From Plasmopara viticola (Eukaryota; Oomycota; Peronosporomycetes; Peronosporales; Peronosporaceae): a DNA stretch of 64,000 bases. Each line of letters begins with the position of its first letter. Position 1 is the stretch's first letter. The stretch spans positions 434,001 to 498,000 of the forward strand of contig MBPM02000041.1 in the NCBI GenBank assembly GCA_001695595.3, given 5' to 3'. Position numbers and translations under genes: made by a program. The notes below the pieces were generated by a model, which did no database searches, was not told where the DNA came from, and was given only the letters and a program-made list of their open reading frames with translations. Shown in pieces: positions 21,875-34,104 of this stretch.

Positions 21875-23176
21875 GGGAACCGTTAAACTGCCGGTACCCT
21901 TTTGGTAAACTGCCGGTACCCTTTTGGTAAACTGCCGGTACACTTTGATTTTAGCCAATAAGATTAAACTAAATTCATCAATGGGAGCAGTTTATCTCTG
22001 TTAATAAACACAGTGTTTTTTCAACCAATTACAAGAGAAAGCAATACCCGTTCGGTACCCCTTTTTCGTGAACAGCCGGTTCCCCCTGTTTTTAGCCAAT
22101 GAAAAAAGGAGCAATTCCGTCAATGAGGGCAATATTTTTCTGTCAATGAAAGCAGCATTGAACAAGTTATCGAAATGCGCCTTTCTTTACGTCGTCTTTC
22201 TGGGTGTTGCTACGTGAGCTGCGCTTGCGGAGACGAATACCATCGTCACATGAACAATTGGGCGGTGATTGTGAGCCTGGCATTTGTAGTATGGGTCCAT
22301 GCCTTGTATAATAATGTGCGTCATTTGCTGTAGGCCGACACGTCTCGCTTGGAGTAATTACAGACTCATTGCGAATGCGTTGTCACACTACCACTCAGTC
22401 AAGCGTCTTGGGATCCCAGACAGCCAGGTAAGACAATGCTAAAGACAGTTTGTGATACCTTGCTTATTGACAATGCGACGCTACTGTTGTAGATTATCTT
22501 GATGCTGGCAGACCAAATGCCGTGCAATCCTCGCAATTGCTTTCCTGGACAAGTGTTTAACAGTCACCCAAAAAAATAATCTGTATGTGTTTTTCCTGCA
22601 TCACGTTCGCTTTGAATGCACCTGCTGATTCGATTTGGTGTCCAACGCAGCTATGGAAAAAACGCCGAGGTCGATTATCGCGGCTCCGAAGTCTCAGTGG
22701 CCAACTTCATTACAGTCCTTACGGTTGCGTCAAGTAGATATTTCGTGTAACTTTTTCGTGCTGACCTAATCGAACGATCAGGACGGCATGAGCTAGATAT
22801 AAACAGCAAACACAAAGCTTATAACCTTGGGCGCGCGCGTGCATGAGAACCGCCGAGTTTGCCTCTTCCAGAGTGCTGTACGAGAGCTATCTAGGGGGTC
22901 GCATAGTGTTCATTGCGAAAGGAAGAGTGCGAGAAGAATGATATTGAGAAGAGTAATGTTGAATAGAGTGATATTGAGAAGAGGTGAGTAGGAGTTCTTT
23001 CTTAAAAAACAAGGAGTACCGGCAGTCTACGAAAATGGGGAACCGGATGGGTATTGCTTTCTCTATTATTAGTTGAAAAACATTGTGTTCATTAGTGGAT
23101 TTAGTTAAATCTCATTGGCTAATATCAAGGGGTACCGGCAGTTTACCAAATGGGTACCGGCAGTTTAACGGTTCCC
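21875..23176. mobile_element. Non-autonomous DNA transposon with long TIRs, copy 1
   Basis: A 1.3 kb element with inverted ends GGGAACCGTTAAACTGCCGG... and ...CCGGCAGTTTAACGGTTCCC. The GGTAAACTGCCGGTACCC motif is tandemly repeated at the left end and the inverted homology reaches far inside. Copy 2 at 42995-44300 has the same length and interior. No transposase frame is present. The flanks of this copy (AAATT and TTGTACTGT) show no duplication, so it may have been moved or trimmed after insertion. It is probably MULE-like, judged from copy 2. Confidence 0.75.
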
Positions 23177-26100
23177 TTGTACTGTATTGTATTGCGTTAT
23201 CGCGTTGCCAAGTTATGCACCTTCTAGGCTCAGTCTGGCTATTCCATGGCATAGAGTGGTGTCCGCATACGTCGGGTCTCGTTCGGCGGGCAGTGCATCC
23301 AGCACCGAGGTCGTGAGGGTCTTCCATTATTTTGTTTAGCTCTGACTTGGAAAGAGCCCAGGTGGCGCCCTGGAGCTGGAGACCGTCGCGTCGAGGGTAA
23401 AACTCGTTAGAAACCTGCAGATGCCCGAGAGCACCTGCCCGAAGTGCGCGAGCATTTAGCCCCCGCGCTTTGAAGGAGGGCGTCACCCCAACCTTTTCCG
23501 AAGCAACGGTTCCCTATAGATATAAAGTAAAGAATAGCAAACATAACCTTTTCTGGCCAAAGCCAAATAACATAGTATCTAGCTTCGGCTCTTCAGTTAT
23601 TTCAAAGAGACATCCGTTGAAGGCTTTCCTCGAAACTAAAAAAAGCATTCTGATACTGACTCTCCTGGCACCAGCCAATGTCCTTTTCCATTAAAATAGA
23701 TCAGCTTAGTGTAGGCATGAGCTAGCCACCGCTTTCCGTTCGATTTTGAAAACATAACATTCAACGGGGTTTCCTGTAGCATGCCATCCGTTGCCTTTTC
23801 GCATAAAATGTAATCAATGGACTCACATGGCGTTGGTCATGCCCCAGTAAGATTCTGGCATTAGGACTGTCGATCCTTCATTCAGATACAGTGATGATAA
23901 AGAATTTTGAGCAGTACATTTTGTTCTCATTTCGATCAAATATGCCATCGCCTTCGAATCCTCTAAGATTTTCGAGACAAAGCACAACATTTACTGCTAT
24001 TAGACTGACACAAAAAATGTTTCTCGAAATCGTTTTTCATATTGTTAACAGAGTTCTTATATCTAAGGACACAACCGTTGTGGGAAATTTCGTTCTGACT
24101 CGACCTAAAGCTCATTTGCTCCCTTTTCAATATATAGTAGCTCTGGAATCTGTGTCGGTGCCCCCACTTAAAGCCTATTTATTTTGCTAAGACAACATCG
24201 ACGGCTTTTGGAGTGGGTTCAGTGGCAGTAAACTGCTAATTGTACACGCAATTGTACGAGGTTGTAAGCAATACTTTTAGTCTTGGTAGACTGGTGCATC
24301 AAGTTGTTTTGCACTCCGACGTTTGATTGAGGCCGGCCAAAGGAAGGTTAATCAAGCGGCTCTGGCAACGGTTACAAATGTCACTTTTTTGAAAGAAAGC
24401 CTGGATGAATATACGCTCAAAACAAATATGGAAGTCCACGAAGGTAGACGAGACGACGACGTCAAAATTTTTTGTGGAGAATAACCAAATTTAAACTGAT
24501 GGCACCGACCACAAAATACACTATTGGTGGCGCTGTAAATCTGGGTAATATACCTTTGCAGTTAGGTAGCAAATGTAAGCAGGTTGGTAAACCATCACCA
24601 CAGAGTGCATGCAATAAGCGGATACAATATATATGCTAGACAAGGTGGCTAGAAGAACATCCCAAGTTAAGGTAAGATACCTTCACAAGAAAAGAGCGAA
24701 GATGCGAAAACTCAACGATCACTGATTGCCACGAAATTGATGGTAAAGAGAGACCTTATCCACAAAAATATTGACAGTTCACCTGTTTTCGCGGGAGCTT
24801 AACTAATCAAAGTCTGCATCAATCACACACTTTTGATGCCAAAATCGGTATTTCTCATTTGTTTGTCGCATTAGGATCGCTTCTCAGACGACGTGGATGG
24901 CAAATTCCAAGCATACGGATTCTTGAGTTAGTGTATACGCGGATCGATGTTGCGGATCCGGCCTAAATCAAAACGATGTCGACCAAAAGAGCATCAGCTA
25001 CACCTGCTAAGGCAACAAATAAAGAAAGATTGGTTGTATCGGAGGGATCAGACGAAGTAAGTTTTCCTTCCACCTATATAATATCGAAATGTCGCTGGTA
25101 AAAGCCACACTATAAAAGCCGGAAAAATGACAGCCACCAGTAAGCGTGGGACAATTTTCTGTGGAAAAAAGTTCCTCGTGGTTGATGTATGTAATGAAGT
25201 TTGAGCGCCAAGACATGACAGCTTTCAAAGAAAACAGCAAAGTTGAACAGTTCATCGTTTGCGCGAGTGTACGATGTGCGAGACTATTCCTAAAAGCTCA
25301 TAAGCTCGGAGGTGTGCACTTCAGGAGGTTAGGTTTGTTTTTTTGTAGCAGGAGCTAAGCCTCTTTACCTATAAATTACCTCGCTTAAGATTATATCGGT
25401 TGCGGTTTTTATAGCCTTATCAGTGAAACTATTCAGACAAAGTTGCGCGAATGTTGCACCACCGAAGAATCTACACATTACGCATTCACCAAAACAAGTA
25501 GGCTTGTACGCGCTTTTCGTCGTTTTGCCTTGAGTATCCCACGCTTTTACGGTATCTGAAGGGGTGGTTAGCTGATGAATCTCAATGTTGAGTTGAATTA
25601 TTTAATCTATAACGTTTCTGCGTGACCCTTGGAAGGAAGATTAAGCTATTCAGAGGCTGTGCGACGCTTCAGCTTCTATAGAATCTAATGCTTAATATCC
25701 TCTGGTGCGCTAAATAATTTGTGAGCTGGCAAAGGATGGCGGTCAAACAACGAGCGACTTTTGCTTTTTAATCAACCAACAATTTCGCTCCGATGGATTT
25801 TGATAAAATACGACCTAATTGAGAAATTTGAGGATCTCGATAGCACAAGGGCATCCTTGTTGTGCACATTTATAACCTGGTTCCGTGCAAACAAAAAACT
25901 AGATGAGCACGAGCCTTCGACCGATTAGCGGATCAAGATCAAAGATGCTATTCGTCAAGTAGTTTACTATAAAGCTTTTAAGATGTATACAACAGTCTTT
26001 GGTGTGCGTTTGGATCGCTCGAAATGTAGATCAGGCGATACGAGAGGTATCAGATATGCAGATATTTTTTAATGTAAATTTGACGGTGCCTACAATATGT

Positions 26101-27550
26101 TTTTTAGAGAGTACCCAAGTTTACGGCTGCAAGACGTAAGAACAAAAAACTAAGTGTAAGTAGCCCTTTTATTGTTGGGCTTCAGATGAGACTTTCTTAG
26201 CTAGCATGACAAAGGGGGCAGCCTAGTACCAAATCACTACATTTTCCAAGCGTGTAAAATAATCTTTTACAGCCCCAATGACGTTTTAAATATTTTATTT
26301 ATCAATCGTTTTCATCAGAGATTTTGTCTAGACATATTTTGACGCTTTGTTATTCCTTAGCCATTTTAAAATTAATGGTCGGCTCTGGAAACCCATCGAA
26401 GCCACACATAGGCTCGACTTGTTGCACCAAATGGCAAAAAGGTTGTCATTCTTTGTAATAATCATCTTTCGCGGTAACAAGAAGCAAAAAAGACTAAGTA
26501 TTCATGCTGAAATAATCACGTGAAGGCGAGACAGTAGAAAAGCTCGAATCAGCCGAGTGAGTTGTCAGGCATACACAGCTGACACTAAATTCGCACCTTA
26601 AGTACTGTTGTTCGTCGCAATCATCGATGCTAAAATTTTGTTGGTAATCTCGCAACGACGATCGCGATTGCATCGCTATAAGCAAAAGCGTAAAAGAAGG
26701 ACAAACTTCTTACGCTTTCATTGACAGAAAGTTAGTTCTCGATACTTGAAATCACCGCACGAGAGAGAAGATTGTTTCTACGAGCAAATTGAGACTTTTC
26801 TTTTAAGAGCGTATGGGTCTCTGTATACCATCAAGTTTCTAGAAACAAGGTCAACACACCACGTATTCTCAGCAAGACGTCTACAGGAAGTAATTTAATC
26901 AAAAATGCATGAGCTTCATATGACTTTGGAGTTAATCGGCTTCTCTTTTGTAGCGCTGCCTCCGTGATCGACCTTGCTGGTAACGAAAATATGAGAAAGA
27001 ATATAGCTTGTGCTCAACGCCACTGCCATATTTAACCATAAGGCTGAAAGGGCTGAGTAGTCAGAAGGTTTGGTATTATGAACAGCCAGCGGGTTACTGT
27101 GGAGAGAAGCAATCTTCCAAATAGATCGTGACGAGAACAGATCTGACTGTAAAACTCACAGGTTACACAGCTTAAGGAGTCGACTTACTTCTTTGAGGCT
27201 TTAATATTCGAAAGTTGCCGTTAAAAACCGCAGGTTGTTCGACAGGGCCGACTCTAATAGCAACACCATGTGTGTACACTCGGTCTTTCTAACGTTGCTG
27301 CTTTCATGGAGATGGCATGAACCCGACGCAAGATTATGAATCTGCTTCTTCAGAGTTCCTTCTTTGCAGAGGCCATCTCCACTGCAACTCTGCGAGTTGT
27401 AATACTGGAGCACTTTCGTAGAGGTCGAAATCTTCATTCGAAGCGGTGTCTTGCCTCGCAGAATCAAGGGACCCTTTCGGTCGACTACGACGAAATTTCC
27501 TGAAGGCTGCTACCATAAGGAGCGGTTGTTGAGCCGCTAAGTGCCTATGC
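23177..27550. repeat. Decayed long repeat block, copy A (right part)
   Basis: No intact gene. Landmarks shared in order with copy B: an AGCTAGCCACCGCTTTCCG stretch near 23725 and AGCTAGCCGCCGCTTGCCG near 50332; GTCAGGCATACACAGC near 26563 and 52637; TCGACCTTGCTGGTAAC near 26966 and 53764; GGGCCGAC near 27245 and 54042. On the minus strand near 23740-23800 a fragment reads like an effector W motif (NVMFSKSNGKRWLAHAYTKL), so part of the block may derive from another effector-like gene. That is a weak inference. Confidence 0.45.
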
Positions 27551-27559
27551 TAATTAAAT

Positions 27560-28020
27560 TTAAGATAAATTGGAAACTTATAGTATTGAAACTTAATAGG
27601 ACATTTAGTACTTAATAAACTTTCCAAGTTATTCCATTTTAAAATCAATCTGCAATTTGCATAAGCAGCTTTCGGACTTTCAGTGTGAAGTGCTAAGAGC
27701 ACTAGCATCAATACAACAGCGGACGGAGATTTAACCAGGTCAGCATAATCGTTAAATGAACGTTTGGTCCAGGACGGTGGCATTCTCTGGCGAAGCCAAA
27801 ATTTTAAGCATAGTGCTGCTTACCATCCATGTCTCAGCTGTAGGTAACTTTTGAAGTTTCAACGCATACAACATGATCATTTGTCACGGATACTCGGTAT
27901 TAACGTTGCTCTTAAAGTCCTCGACATTAGAATTTGTTTCTGGTGTTCACATTTAGTAGCGCACCCAATGCATTTCGCTGACTTATTTCCAATCAAAGTA
28001 TTGACCCTCTCGGGTAATGC
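27560..28020 (-). pseudogene. Gutted LWY effector remnant
   Basis: The minus strand keeps a C-terminal effector part: a KSPSAVVLMLV stretch near 27730-27690 equals the IPPSDIVLMLV-type helix. The DNA between about 27780 and 28015 follows the 3' portion of the other copies, including TAGCGCACCCAA near 27957 and TCGCTGACTTATTTCC near 27988. It then jumps to a GCGTAAGTAGCA segment near 28020, which belongs to the signal-peptide codons. A deletion has therefore removed about two thirds of the gene, joining its end to its beginning. Several stops are present. Confidence 0.7.
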
Positions 28021-28518
28021 GTAAGTAGCATAATTGCACGATCAATTTTTCACAATGACGCGAGGGCGCAAATGTATCTAGACCAACCGGTGAAACAAAT
28101 TGAAAAGCAAAGCGGGTTGTCATAGTACCAGGCATATTAGATGAGCACGTTGTGTGAGTCGCGTTAGTTTACTTCTTTCTCTTACGATATGTCAAAATGT
28201 TAGTTAGAACACATTTCGATTCTTAGCAATGCAAAGGCAGCTGCAAAAGTACTGGATTGATTGACGTGTGGCAGCTCACTCATCATTTCAGTCAATTGAT
28301 AACGACAACTATTTTTGAAATAAGTTTAAGCTATGAAGAACCCACACCACCGCGATAAAATGTGTTAAAAACTTCAACAAACATGTTATTTTATTTTTCC
28401 GTACGGTTTTCATTTATATATCATAGGTCAAAGTGACTGAGCATTAATTTGCTATGCTAACTTCTCTTGACTATTCAATTCGAAATCTACTAATTAAAAC
28501 AGCAACACGTTTTCGTGA
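28021..28518. promoter_or_regulatory. Remnant of the duplicated effector promoter
   Basis: At about 28125-28155 the minus strand keeps the initiator-like block also seen before the complete copies (GATGAGCACGTTGTGTGAGT on the + strand). AAAGTACTGGATTGATTGACG near 28246-28266 matches AAGGTACAGGATTGATTAACG near 42830. At 28448-28470 TTAATTTGCTATGCTAACTT is the unoccupied form of the site where the transposon at 42995-44300 inserted in the sister copy. Confidence 0.6.
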
Positions 28519-28650
28519 ATGGACACGACAAACGCGTTTTCGTATCCTCGACAACATTTTGGTTTCCGTAGACGCCATGGTGCTGACGACAACAATGATA
28601 GTGGTGCATTTGGCGTTGCAGACGACTATGCTGCGTATTTCCGATCGTAT
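28519..28650 (+). pseudogene. ICE2-like exon 1 remnant (beside gutted effector)
   Basis: It starts ATGGACACGACAAACGCG, like the true exon at 4721 (ATGGACACGACCAACGCA), and continues with TAGACGCCATGGTGCT, ACAACAATGATAGTGGTGCA and GCAGACGACTATGCTGC stretches. Small deletions shift the frame. Homology fades after about 45 codons. It is divergent from the effector remnant, as in the intact pair. Confidence 0.7.
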
Positions 28651-30089
28651 AGAAGTCCGCTGCGTGCTATGTAAGGGCGTGTTGCCGCGTTTTTGTGCTA
28701 CTGTGACCAGCGTTGCGGCCGAATGACGCGTAAAAGGCCTTTACAATCTGCTTGTATATTTGATTCTTTAAAAGTGGCGAGTTCAAAACTTTTGATTTAA
28801 AGTAGCCGTGGTCAAATTACAGAAGCAGCTCGTGGCTCAAGATGACTACACATCCCGGATCGCTCGAAGCTCATTTTGGATATTGCTACCAAAAGCAGCG
28901 GGTGCTTTGTGTGTAGAGAGCAGCCTTATTTTTCACACAGTAAGTATGGTCGGGGTGATCCTATACTCGAGATCGGAAGTTATATTGCAAGCGCTCAACA
29001 TAGCATCATGTAGAAAGCGAGACATTTCCACGCTAAGCAGTCCGCGTCCTACTGAGCAAGCAAATTGCACTTTAAGTTTGAATATACTTTGTCAATACCA
29101 GTTAAGTTTTATTTTAAAGCGACATTGCCTAAATAGAGGGTAGTTTTTTTATAGTAGACAGGAAAAAAAAAGTGAAAGCATCAGACCGAACGCAACTTTC
29201 ATTCGCTTGTCAAAAATAAAACTTTTTCCTACTCTCTCGTAGATCATGCGCCAACTTTTTATGTTTGATCTCGATTATCTTTTAATGCACAAAGTTTCCA
29301 GACGCCTCAAATTTTTAGCCATGACAACCGAAAAATGATTTTATCCATAACTGCATTTCATTTGAAGGGCAGCTTGCATCGCATTTTTCTATGTACTTGC
29401 CTGTACCCAGAAGAAGTGCGTTTGCGCCAAATCTACTTATCGCGAATTCTAGAATTCTTTGACTATTATTGTTCCCGAATGAGGTGCCGTAGCACGAAGA
29501 CCGTCAGCTTCCTGAGGTCACAAGCATACCATATTTTCCTCACCATTCTCGATGGCAAGCAAAAAAGCGTATAAATTTATGCAGCAATTTTGCTAAAAAA
29601 TACCTCACGATTAGCTCGATCCAACATATTAGGAGAGCACTAATGGATGCCTTTATTGTAAGCTCAACTCTTTTTAATTAAACAATATGGGGACCCTTCT
29701 CGTCTATTTATAAACATACCCATCAAACTTACAAATGTAGATCTCTATCACACGTAGAGCCTACGAGGACAAGTTGTTTTTATAAAAAAGTTGACACCCT
29801 TATACATCCTAGGTTGTGGGGCAAGTGGGAGCACTGCAGAGACGAATAAGCGCATACTGCACGTCCGACGATTCAAGAAGAGTCGAACGATCTACCGCGA
29901 GCCTAAAAGGAGTAAGTGTTCAATTAACTCGCTGGAATGGCTACAGTGTAACCGGATGGGACGGATGCTCTGAAAAAAGTTATTCAATCTATTCTTGATG
30001 ACTGCTCACATTTGCAAAAAAATGTAATAGATGACAAGTCAATGCCGTAACTTTACTTATGGTAACCGCCTATCGCAATTGAAATAGAT
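28651..30089. other. Gene-poor stretch, no supported gene
   Basis: Plus-strand frames at 28808-29143 and 29335-29574 are open for about 80-110 codons. The first begins at GTG and neither resembles a known family. The stretch separates two oppositely oriented effector cassettes, so it contains the breakpoint between them. Confidence 0.4.
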
Positions 30090-30236
30090 ACATAATGTCG
30101 CGACTCGTGGACATCCCCCGTACAGAAAATGCAGCAGAGTCGTCTGCAGTGATAAATGCACCACTACCACTGTTGTCGGTCGTTTACGGCACGCAAATAG
30201 TTGTCGAGGAACAGCAAACACATTCGGCGTGTGCAT
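30090..30236 (-). pseudogene. ICE2-like exon 1 remnant, inverted cassette
   Basis: The minus strand reads from ATGCACACGCC at 30236 through GAATGTGTTTGCTGTTCCTC and GCAGACGACTCTGCTGC to GGGGGATGTCCACGAGTC, following exon 1 of the ICE2-like gene (GGGGATGTCCACAAATC). It matches the remnant at 63236 most closely. It is divergent from the effector at 31828-34104, but a transposon separates them. Confidence 0.7.
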
Positions 30237-30267
30237 CCACGATACGTATCATTGTACTGCTAAGTTT

Positions 30268-31443
30268 CGCTAACCACCTTATAGTTTTCATTAAGCCCCC
30301 CACCCCACTTTTTACAGCACCCCTCAATTACCAAATACAGAGCTAAAAACCCCTTTAATTTGTTTTTTGAACGTTGATTGGCTGCAGCAATCAAGAAATT
30401 TTGTAAGATTATAACGTTAAAAATTTCAGTACTCAGTGTTGCGTGAAAGTCGCTGAAATCGCGAAGACTATTAGATTTCATCGCTTGCTTGTGTGCAGCA
30501 CTCGACGCATTTCTGCGACAATGCAAATGCTCCGTGCATCGGTCGTGCTAGTGCGAATGCGAGCACCGTTTGACCCATCCGTCGCTTGGTACTGGATAGC
30601 GAGCAGCAGAAGGCGAGATAGTACTGATTTTCACTGCCTGACAAACTCTGCAGTATATAGACAAAGGCGCTTGCATCCTCGTCGTTCGATCCACAGCAGA
30701 CAAGAAAAAAAATCTTCACTAGCTGCCTTAAAACAGAACGGTAGCTTGGTTTTATCGGGCTCTAAAGAGCGTACAGACAGCATGCCATCCTGCAACTGCA
30801 TCTCTCGACGTAGCTTGTCAAAGTTGCTGCCTATGTAGTACTGCAGCGATGCCCGCTATTCTCCTGTTACTACGAGCATTCTCTTAATTAGTACAAAATA
30901 TCGCCGTTTCCACATTTACCTGAAAACTCTCAAGTTTATTCATATTTGCGCAAATTAGATTCGAATTCATATACGTACATGACATTCGCCTGCTCGTTAA
31001 GCCAGCCACTGCGTATCAACCCTTGGTCAATACGTATCGATGACGAGCTTCCCGTTGCTCTTTGCGAGTCGCTGTTCGAATGTCTCGACAATTACTCTGT
31101 ATCTTTTGTAAACATTCTTATTAAAGTCTCTTGGTCTGGTACGCAATCGGACTTGTTGATAGGAACTTCTCGCTCAGCCGAAACTCTCCACGAAAACTTC
31201 TTACTGCCCAATTGTCGGTGGGTTCGTTGTGTGTCCTCTGCAGTCTGCAAAACCGGCACAAATACGTCCTCCTCTGAGTCGCACTCGCCGACCACAAACT
31301 TGGCTTCAGCTCCTCCTTCGTCTTCAATTTTTACTTTGAGCTTTCTGTGTCATAACAGCCAATCAAATACTGAGAGGATGGTGTAGGGGTGCAATAAAGA
31401 GTAAGGCGTTGGAAGGTAGACAAAAACTATGGGGCGGTTAGCG
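30268..31443. mobile_element. Non-autonomous DNA transposon with degenerate TIRs
   Basis: The left end reads CGCTAACCACCTTATAGTTTT; the right end on the minus strand reads CGCTAACCGCCCCATAGTTTT. Both continue to a GCACCCCT and then a GATTGGCTG motif, so the inverted repeats extend about 100 bases with many differences. The 1.18 kb interior has only short frames: a minus-strand one at 31327-31092 is acidic (GECDSEEDVFVPVLQTAED) and unrecognised. No target duplication is evident. It lies exactly between the ICE2 exon remnant and the promoter of the inverted effector copy. Confidence 0.6.
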
Positions 31444-31827
31444 GCTCTCTACATTTAATAGTAAATTAAGAGAAAAGCTCAGGAACTCATTACTGTACAT
31501 AAAATCTACAAATTATGTGTGGCCATGCTTGTAATTTATAAAGAATGATTTTCTTTGGTGTTTGTTCAGAATTGCTTCTCCCTGCTACGCGCTATCCACT
31601 TTAGTACCTTCGCAGTAGCCTTCCTGTCTGGCACAAGTAGACTGTATTTTCGAGAATTTAATTGTGTGCTGATTGACAGCTTGACATCTAGGTCTACTGT
31701 CACGATTCACTCATTTACACTGCCGTATATTGCAACATCCTGCTTTGCTAGACACTTTTTGGGTATTGAGTGTATTGCAGTTTTGCCTCACAATAAAAAC
31801 GATATCATGCGGTTTTGATACTTACGC
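31444..31827 (+). promoter_or_regulatory. Promoter of inverted effector copy
   Basis: Shared elements: AAATTATGTGTGGCCATGCT at about 31512-31531 and the initiator-like TCACTCATTTACACTGCC at about 31708-31725, about 100 bases before the coding region, followed by TATATTGCAA. The corresponding region before the effector at 60523-62820 is nearly the same in the last block. Confidence 0.6.
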
Positions 31828-34104
31828 ATGGCAGTACTGACCAGTGCCTTTGCTGCGAATGCAGTCACTGACACGGCAGAGATGGACGTTGCATTGACCA
31901 CATCACGAACGGCGTCTTCGCCCACATTTTTTCGTGACGGTTTCGCTGCATCAGCGGGCAAAGAGACCCAGAGTGTCGAGGGTGAAGATAGGGGAGTGAT
32001 GACAATTCCGGAATTTGCCAAACTCATTGGAAAGGCTCGACAAAGTAGAGCTGTGAAAGGTTTAAAAAGTCGTGTCTTTAAGAAGTACATGAATGAAAAA
32101 ATGACCCCAATAGACGTCTACAATCAATTGCATCTAAGCAACCCAGACTACAAGTTTTTATCCGACGTTCGATGGATTAAATGGATTTACTTACTCTGCC
32201 AACTTAGCAGTCACTTTGGAGAGAATATTTACAAGTTTATAATTGCGGCAATGTCGGTCACACATGATTACGAAGCGTTGGCAAACCAATTACTTCTTGC
32301 AGTCGAAAACGACAAAACAAAACCTTTTGCCATTGACCTGATCAAAGTCACCAACGAGCAAACTAAGGGTCGAGTTCTCGAACATATGCCTTGGCTTGAG
32401 AGCGAACTAGCTCATCAGGTGCGACAATCAGCAGAGAGATTTTACAAGACCCTACGCAATCGCATTGACGCGTATTTGAAAAAGCCCTTTGTCATGATTG
32501 GCAATGAGCGCTTCGCTAGTAATATCAAAGATTCAAGAAAAATGAAGTTCTCTGTTTTGACCAGCTACCTTAGTGTCTTGTTTAGCAAGGACCACGCTGT
32601 CGGCAATGGGCAAAATGTTGCCTGCAAATACTCTGAGGATGCCGCTTTACTCAAATATTTACTTTCGCTGGACAAGTTTGACGATCACGATTATATTCGA
32701 AGTTTGGTGTCTATTTATTTTGATATGAACAAAACTCCGTTTCGAATCGTGTCTATGCTGGTGGAGGGTGTATCAAAAGCTAAACAGTTTAACATCCTTT
32801 TTTCGAACAAGTCGTCAAGGCGCTTCTGGCTGCACTACCTAAAAATGTACAATAAACACAATGATGGAACCAATCTAATGCGTACTGGGAATCTCGATTT
32901 CGAGCGGCTGTTGGATACGCTAAATGACGTTGCAAAGAATACGAATGTGCCATTAAGTGCTAATCAGCTCACTGCAATTAGCACTTGGATTAAGGTGCTG
33001 ACTTTACCGCATCTTGCCCGCCTCCAGAAAAGTCAAAGCTATCTGAATGATTTGATGTTGCTATGGAGAAAGAGGGAAGTACTCCCGTCTAGCATCGTGA
33101 CCGCTCTGGTGCTCGATGAGACGAGAGATGAGTGCTTTACAATCCTATTTCTGAATGAGTCGTCGAGAAACTTTTGGGTGCACTACTTTGAGCAGTACAT
33201 TCAGAACAATTGTAACAATTTGGAGTCGATGCAATCAGCGAATGCCGATTTCAAGGAGCTGGTGGAAACGCTGATTGAGGTGGCAAAGCAAGAGACGCCT
33301 GCAGCTGACAAATACGTAGCGTACCGCACTATTCTTAAGATGCTGCTTTCACCATATTCTGCCCATCTCAGCTCGAGCCATGAACATGTGGTAGAGCTGA
33401 TGTCGATTATGTTGTTTGAAAGAACACTTCCGTCCGAAGTCGTGTCCATGCTGACGCACGGTGAAGCTGACGTTGACAAGTTTAACATTCTTTTTGCGAA
33501 TAAGTCATCGAAAAGTTTTTGGATGCACTACCTGAAAATGTACTTTGGCCTTAGTTCGGATGTTGAAAGCTTTACGAGCACCGCAAATGCCGATTTTTTG
33601 CAGCTACTGATCATGCTGCATACAGTGGGAGTGCAAGAGTCAGCTAGAGCTGACAATTACCTGGCGAGTAGCACTATTCTTAAGATACTGGTTTCACCAG
33701 AGATTACCACCATCGTAGGCCATAAATATTTGGAAGATGTGATGTTGACCTGGTTGGAGCAGAGAGTTCCTCCATCCGATGTTGTGATATTGTTGGTGCT
33801 TGAAGAAGTCGAAACAGACTTTTTTCAGATACTTTTTATGGATACACTAAGCTCGAGGCTTTGGGAAGACTACGCGAAAGCGTATCACGCGGGCACTTCA
33901 GCTCAACAGAATTATGTGATTTCGACGCTCGTCCGTGCCATCGGCGACGCAAAGTTGGAAAGAATTTTAAAAACGGCATTAGATGGTGAGGCAACGAGCG
34001 AGAAGGCGAAAGCTCTACTTACTCAACTTAACCGGTGGAAGCTTAAACGGCCTCATTCGAATGACATGGTGCAAACGCATAGTGGAAAAAGGGTCAAAAG
34101 TTAG
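31828..34104 (+). CDS. LWY-repeat effector-like protein with damaged signal peptide
   Basis: The frame encodes 758 residues from the ATG at 31828. The family start lies upstream at 31807 (ATG CGG TTT TGA), where the fourth codon, TGC in the intact copy at 2176-4401, is now TGA. Translation must therefore start at the ninth codon (MAVLTSAFAANA), leaving a short signal peptide without its basic n-region. RDGF at 36-39 replaces RXLR, and EGEDRG at 51-56 resembles dEER. RWIKWIYLL starts the WY fold; FWLHYLKMY, FWVHYFEQY, FWMHYLKMY and LWEDYAKAY mark later modules. The C terminus ends in KRVKS, a basic tail. The rest of the frame is intact. Secretion is doubtful, so it may be a young pseudogene. 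Confidence 0.75.
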   Translation: MAVLTSAFAANAVTDTAEMDVALTTSRTASSPTFFRDGFAASAGKETQSVEGEDRGVMTIPEFAKLIGKARQSRAVKGLKSRVFKKYMNEKMTPIDVYNQLHLSNPDYKFLSDVRWIKWIYLLCQLSSHFGENIYKFIIAAMSVTHDYEALANQLLLAVENDKTKPFAIDLIKVTNEQTKGRVLEHMPWLESELAHQVRQSAERFYKTLRNRIDAYLKKPFVMIGNERFASNIKDSRKMKFSVLTSYLSVLFSKDHAVGNGQNVACKYSEDAALLKYLLSLDKFDDHDYIRSLVSIYFDMNKTPFRIVSMLVEGVSKAKQFNILFSNKSSRRFWLHYLKMYNKHNDGTNLMRTGNLDFERLLDTLNDVAKNTNVPLSANQLTAISTWIKVLTLPHLARLQKSQSYLNDLMLLWRKREVLPSSIVTALVLDETRDECFTILFLNESSRNFWVHYFEQYIQNNCNNLESMQSANADFKELVETLIEVAKQETPAADKYVAYRTILKMLLSPYSAHLSSSHEHVVELMSIMLFERTLPSEVVSMLTHGEADVDKFNILFANKSSKSFWMHYLKMYFGLSSDVESFTSTANADFLQLLIMLHTVGVQESARADNYLASSTILKILVSPEITTIVGHKYLEDVMLTWLEQRVPPSDVVILLVLEEVETDFFQILFMDTLSSRLWEDYAKAYHAGTSAQQNYVISTLVRAIGDAKLERILKTALDGEATSEKAKALLTQLNRWKLKRPHSNDMVQTHSGKRVKS

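Noticed and set aside
23083..23486. Frames at the right end of the transposon copy 1
   Set aside because: They run through the TIR on both strands and start at TTG or cross the element border.
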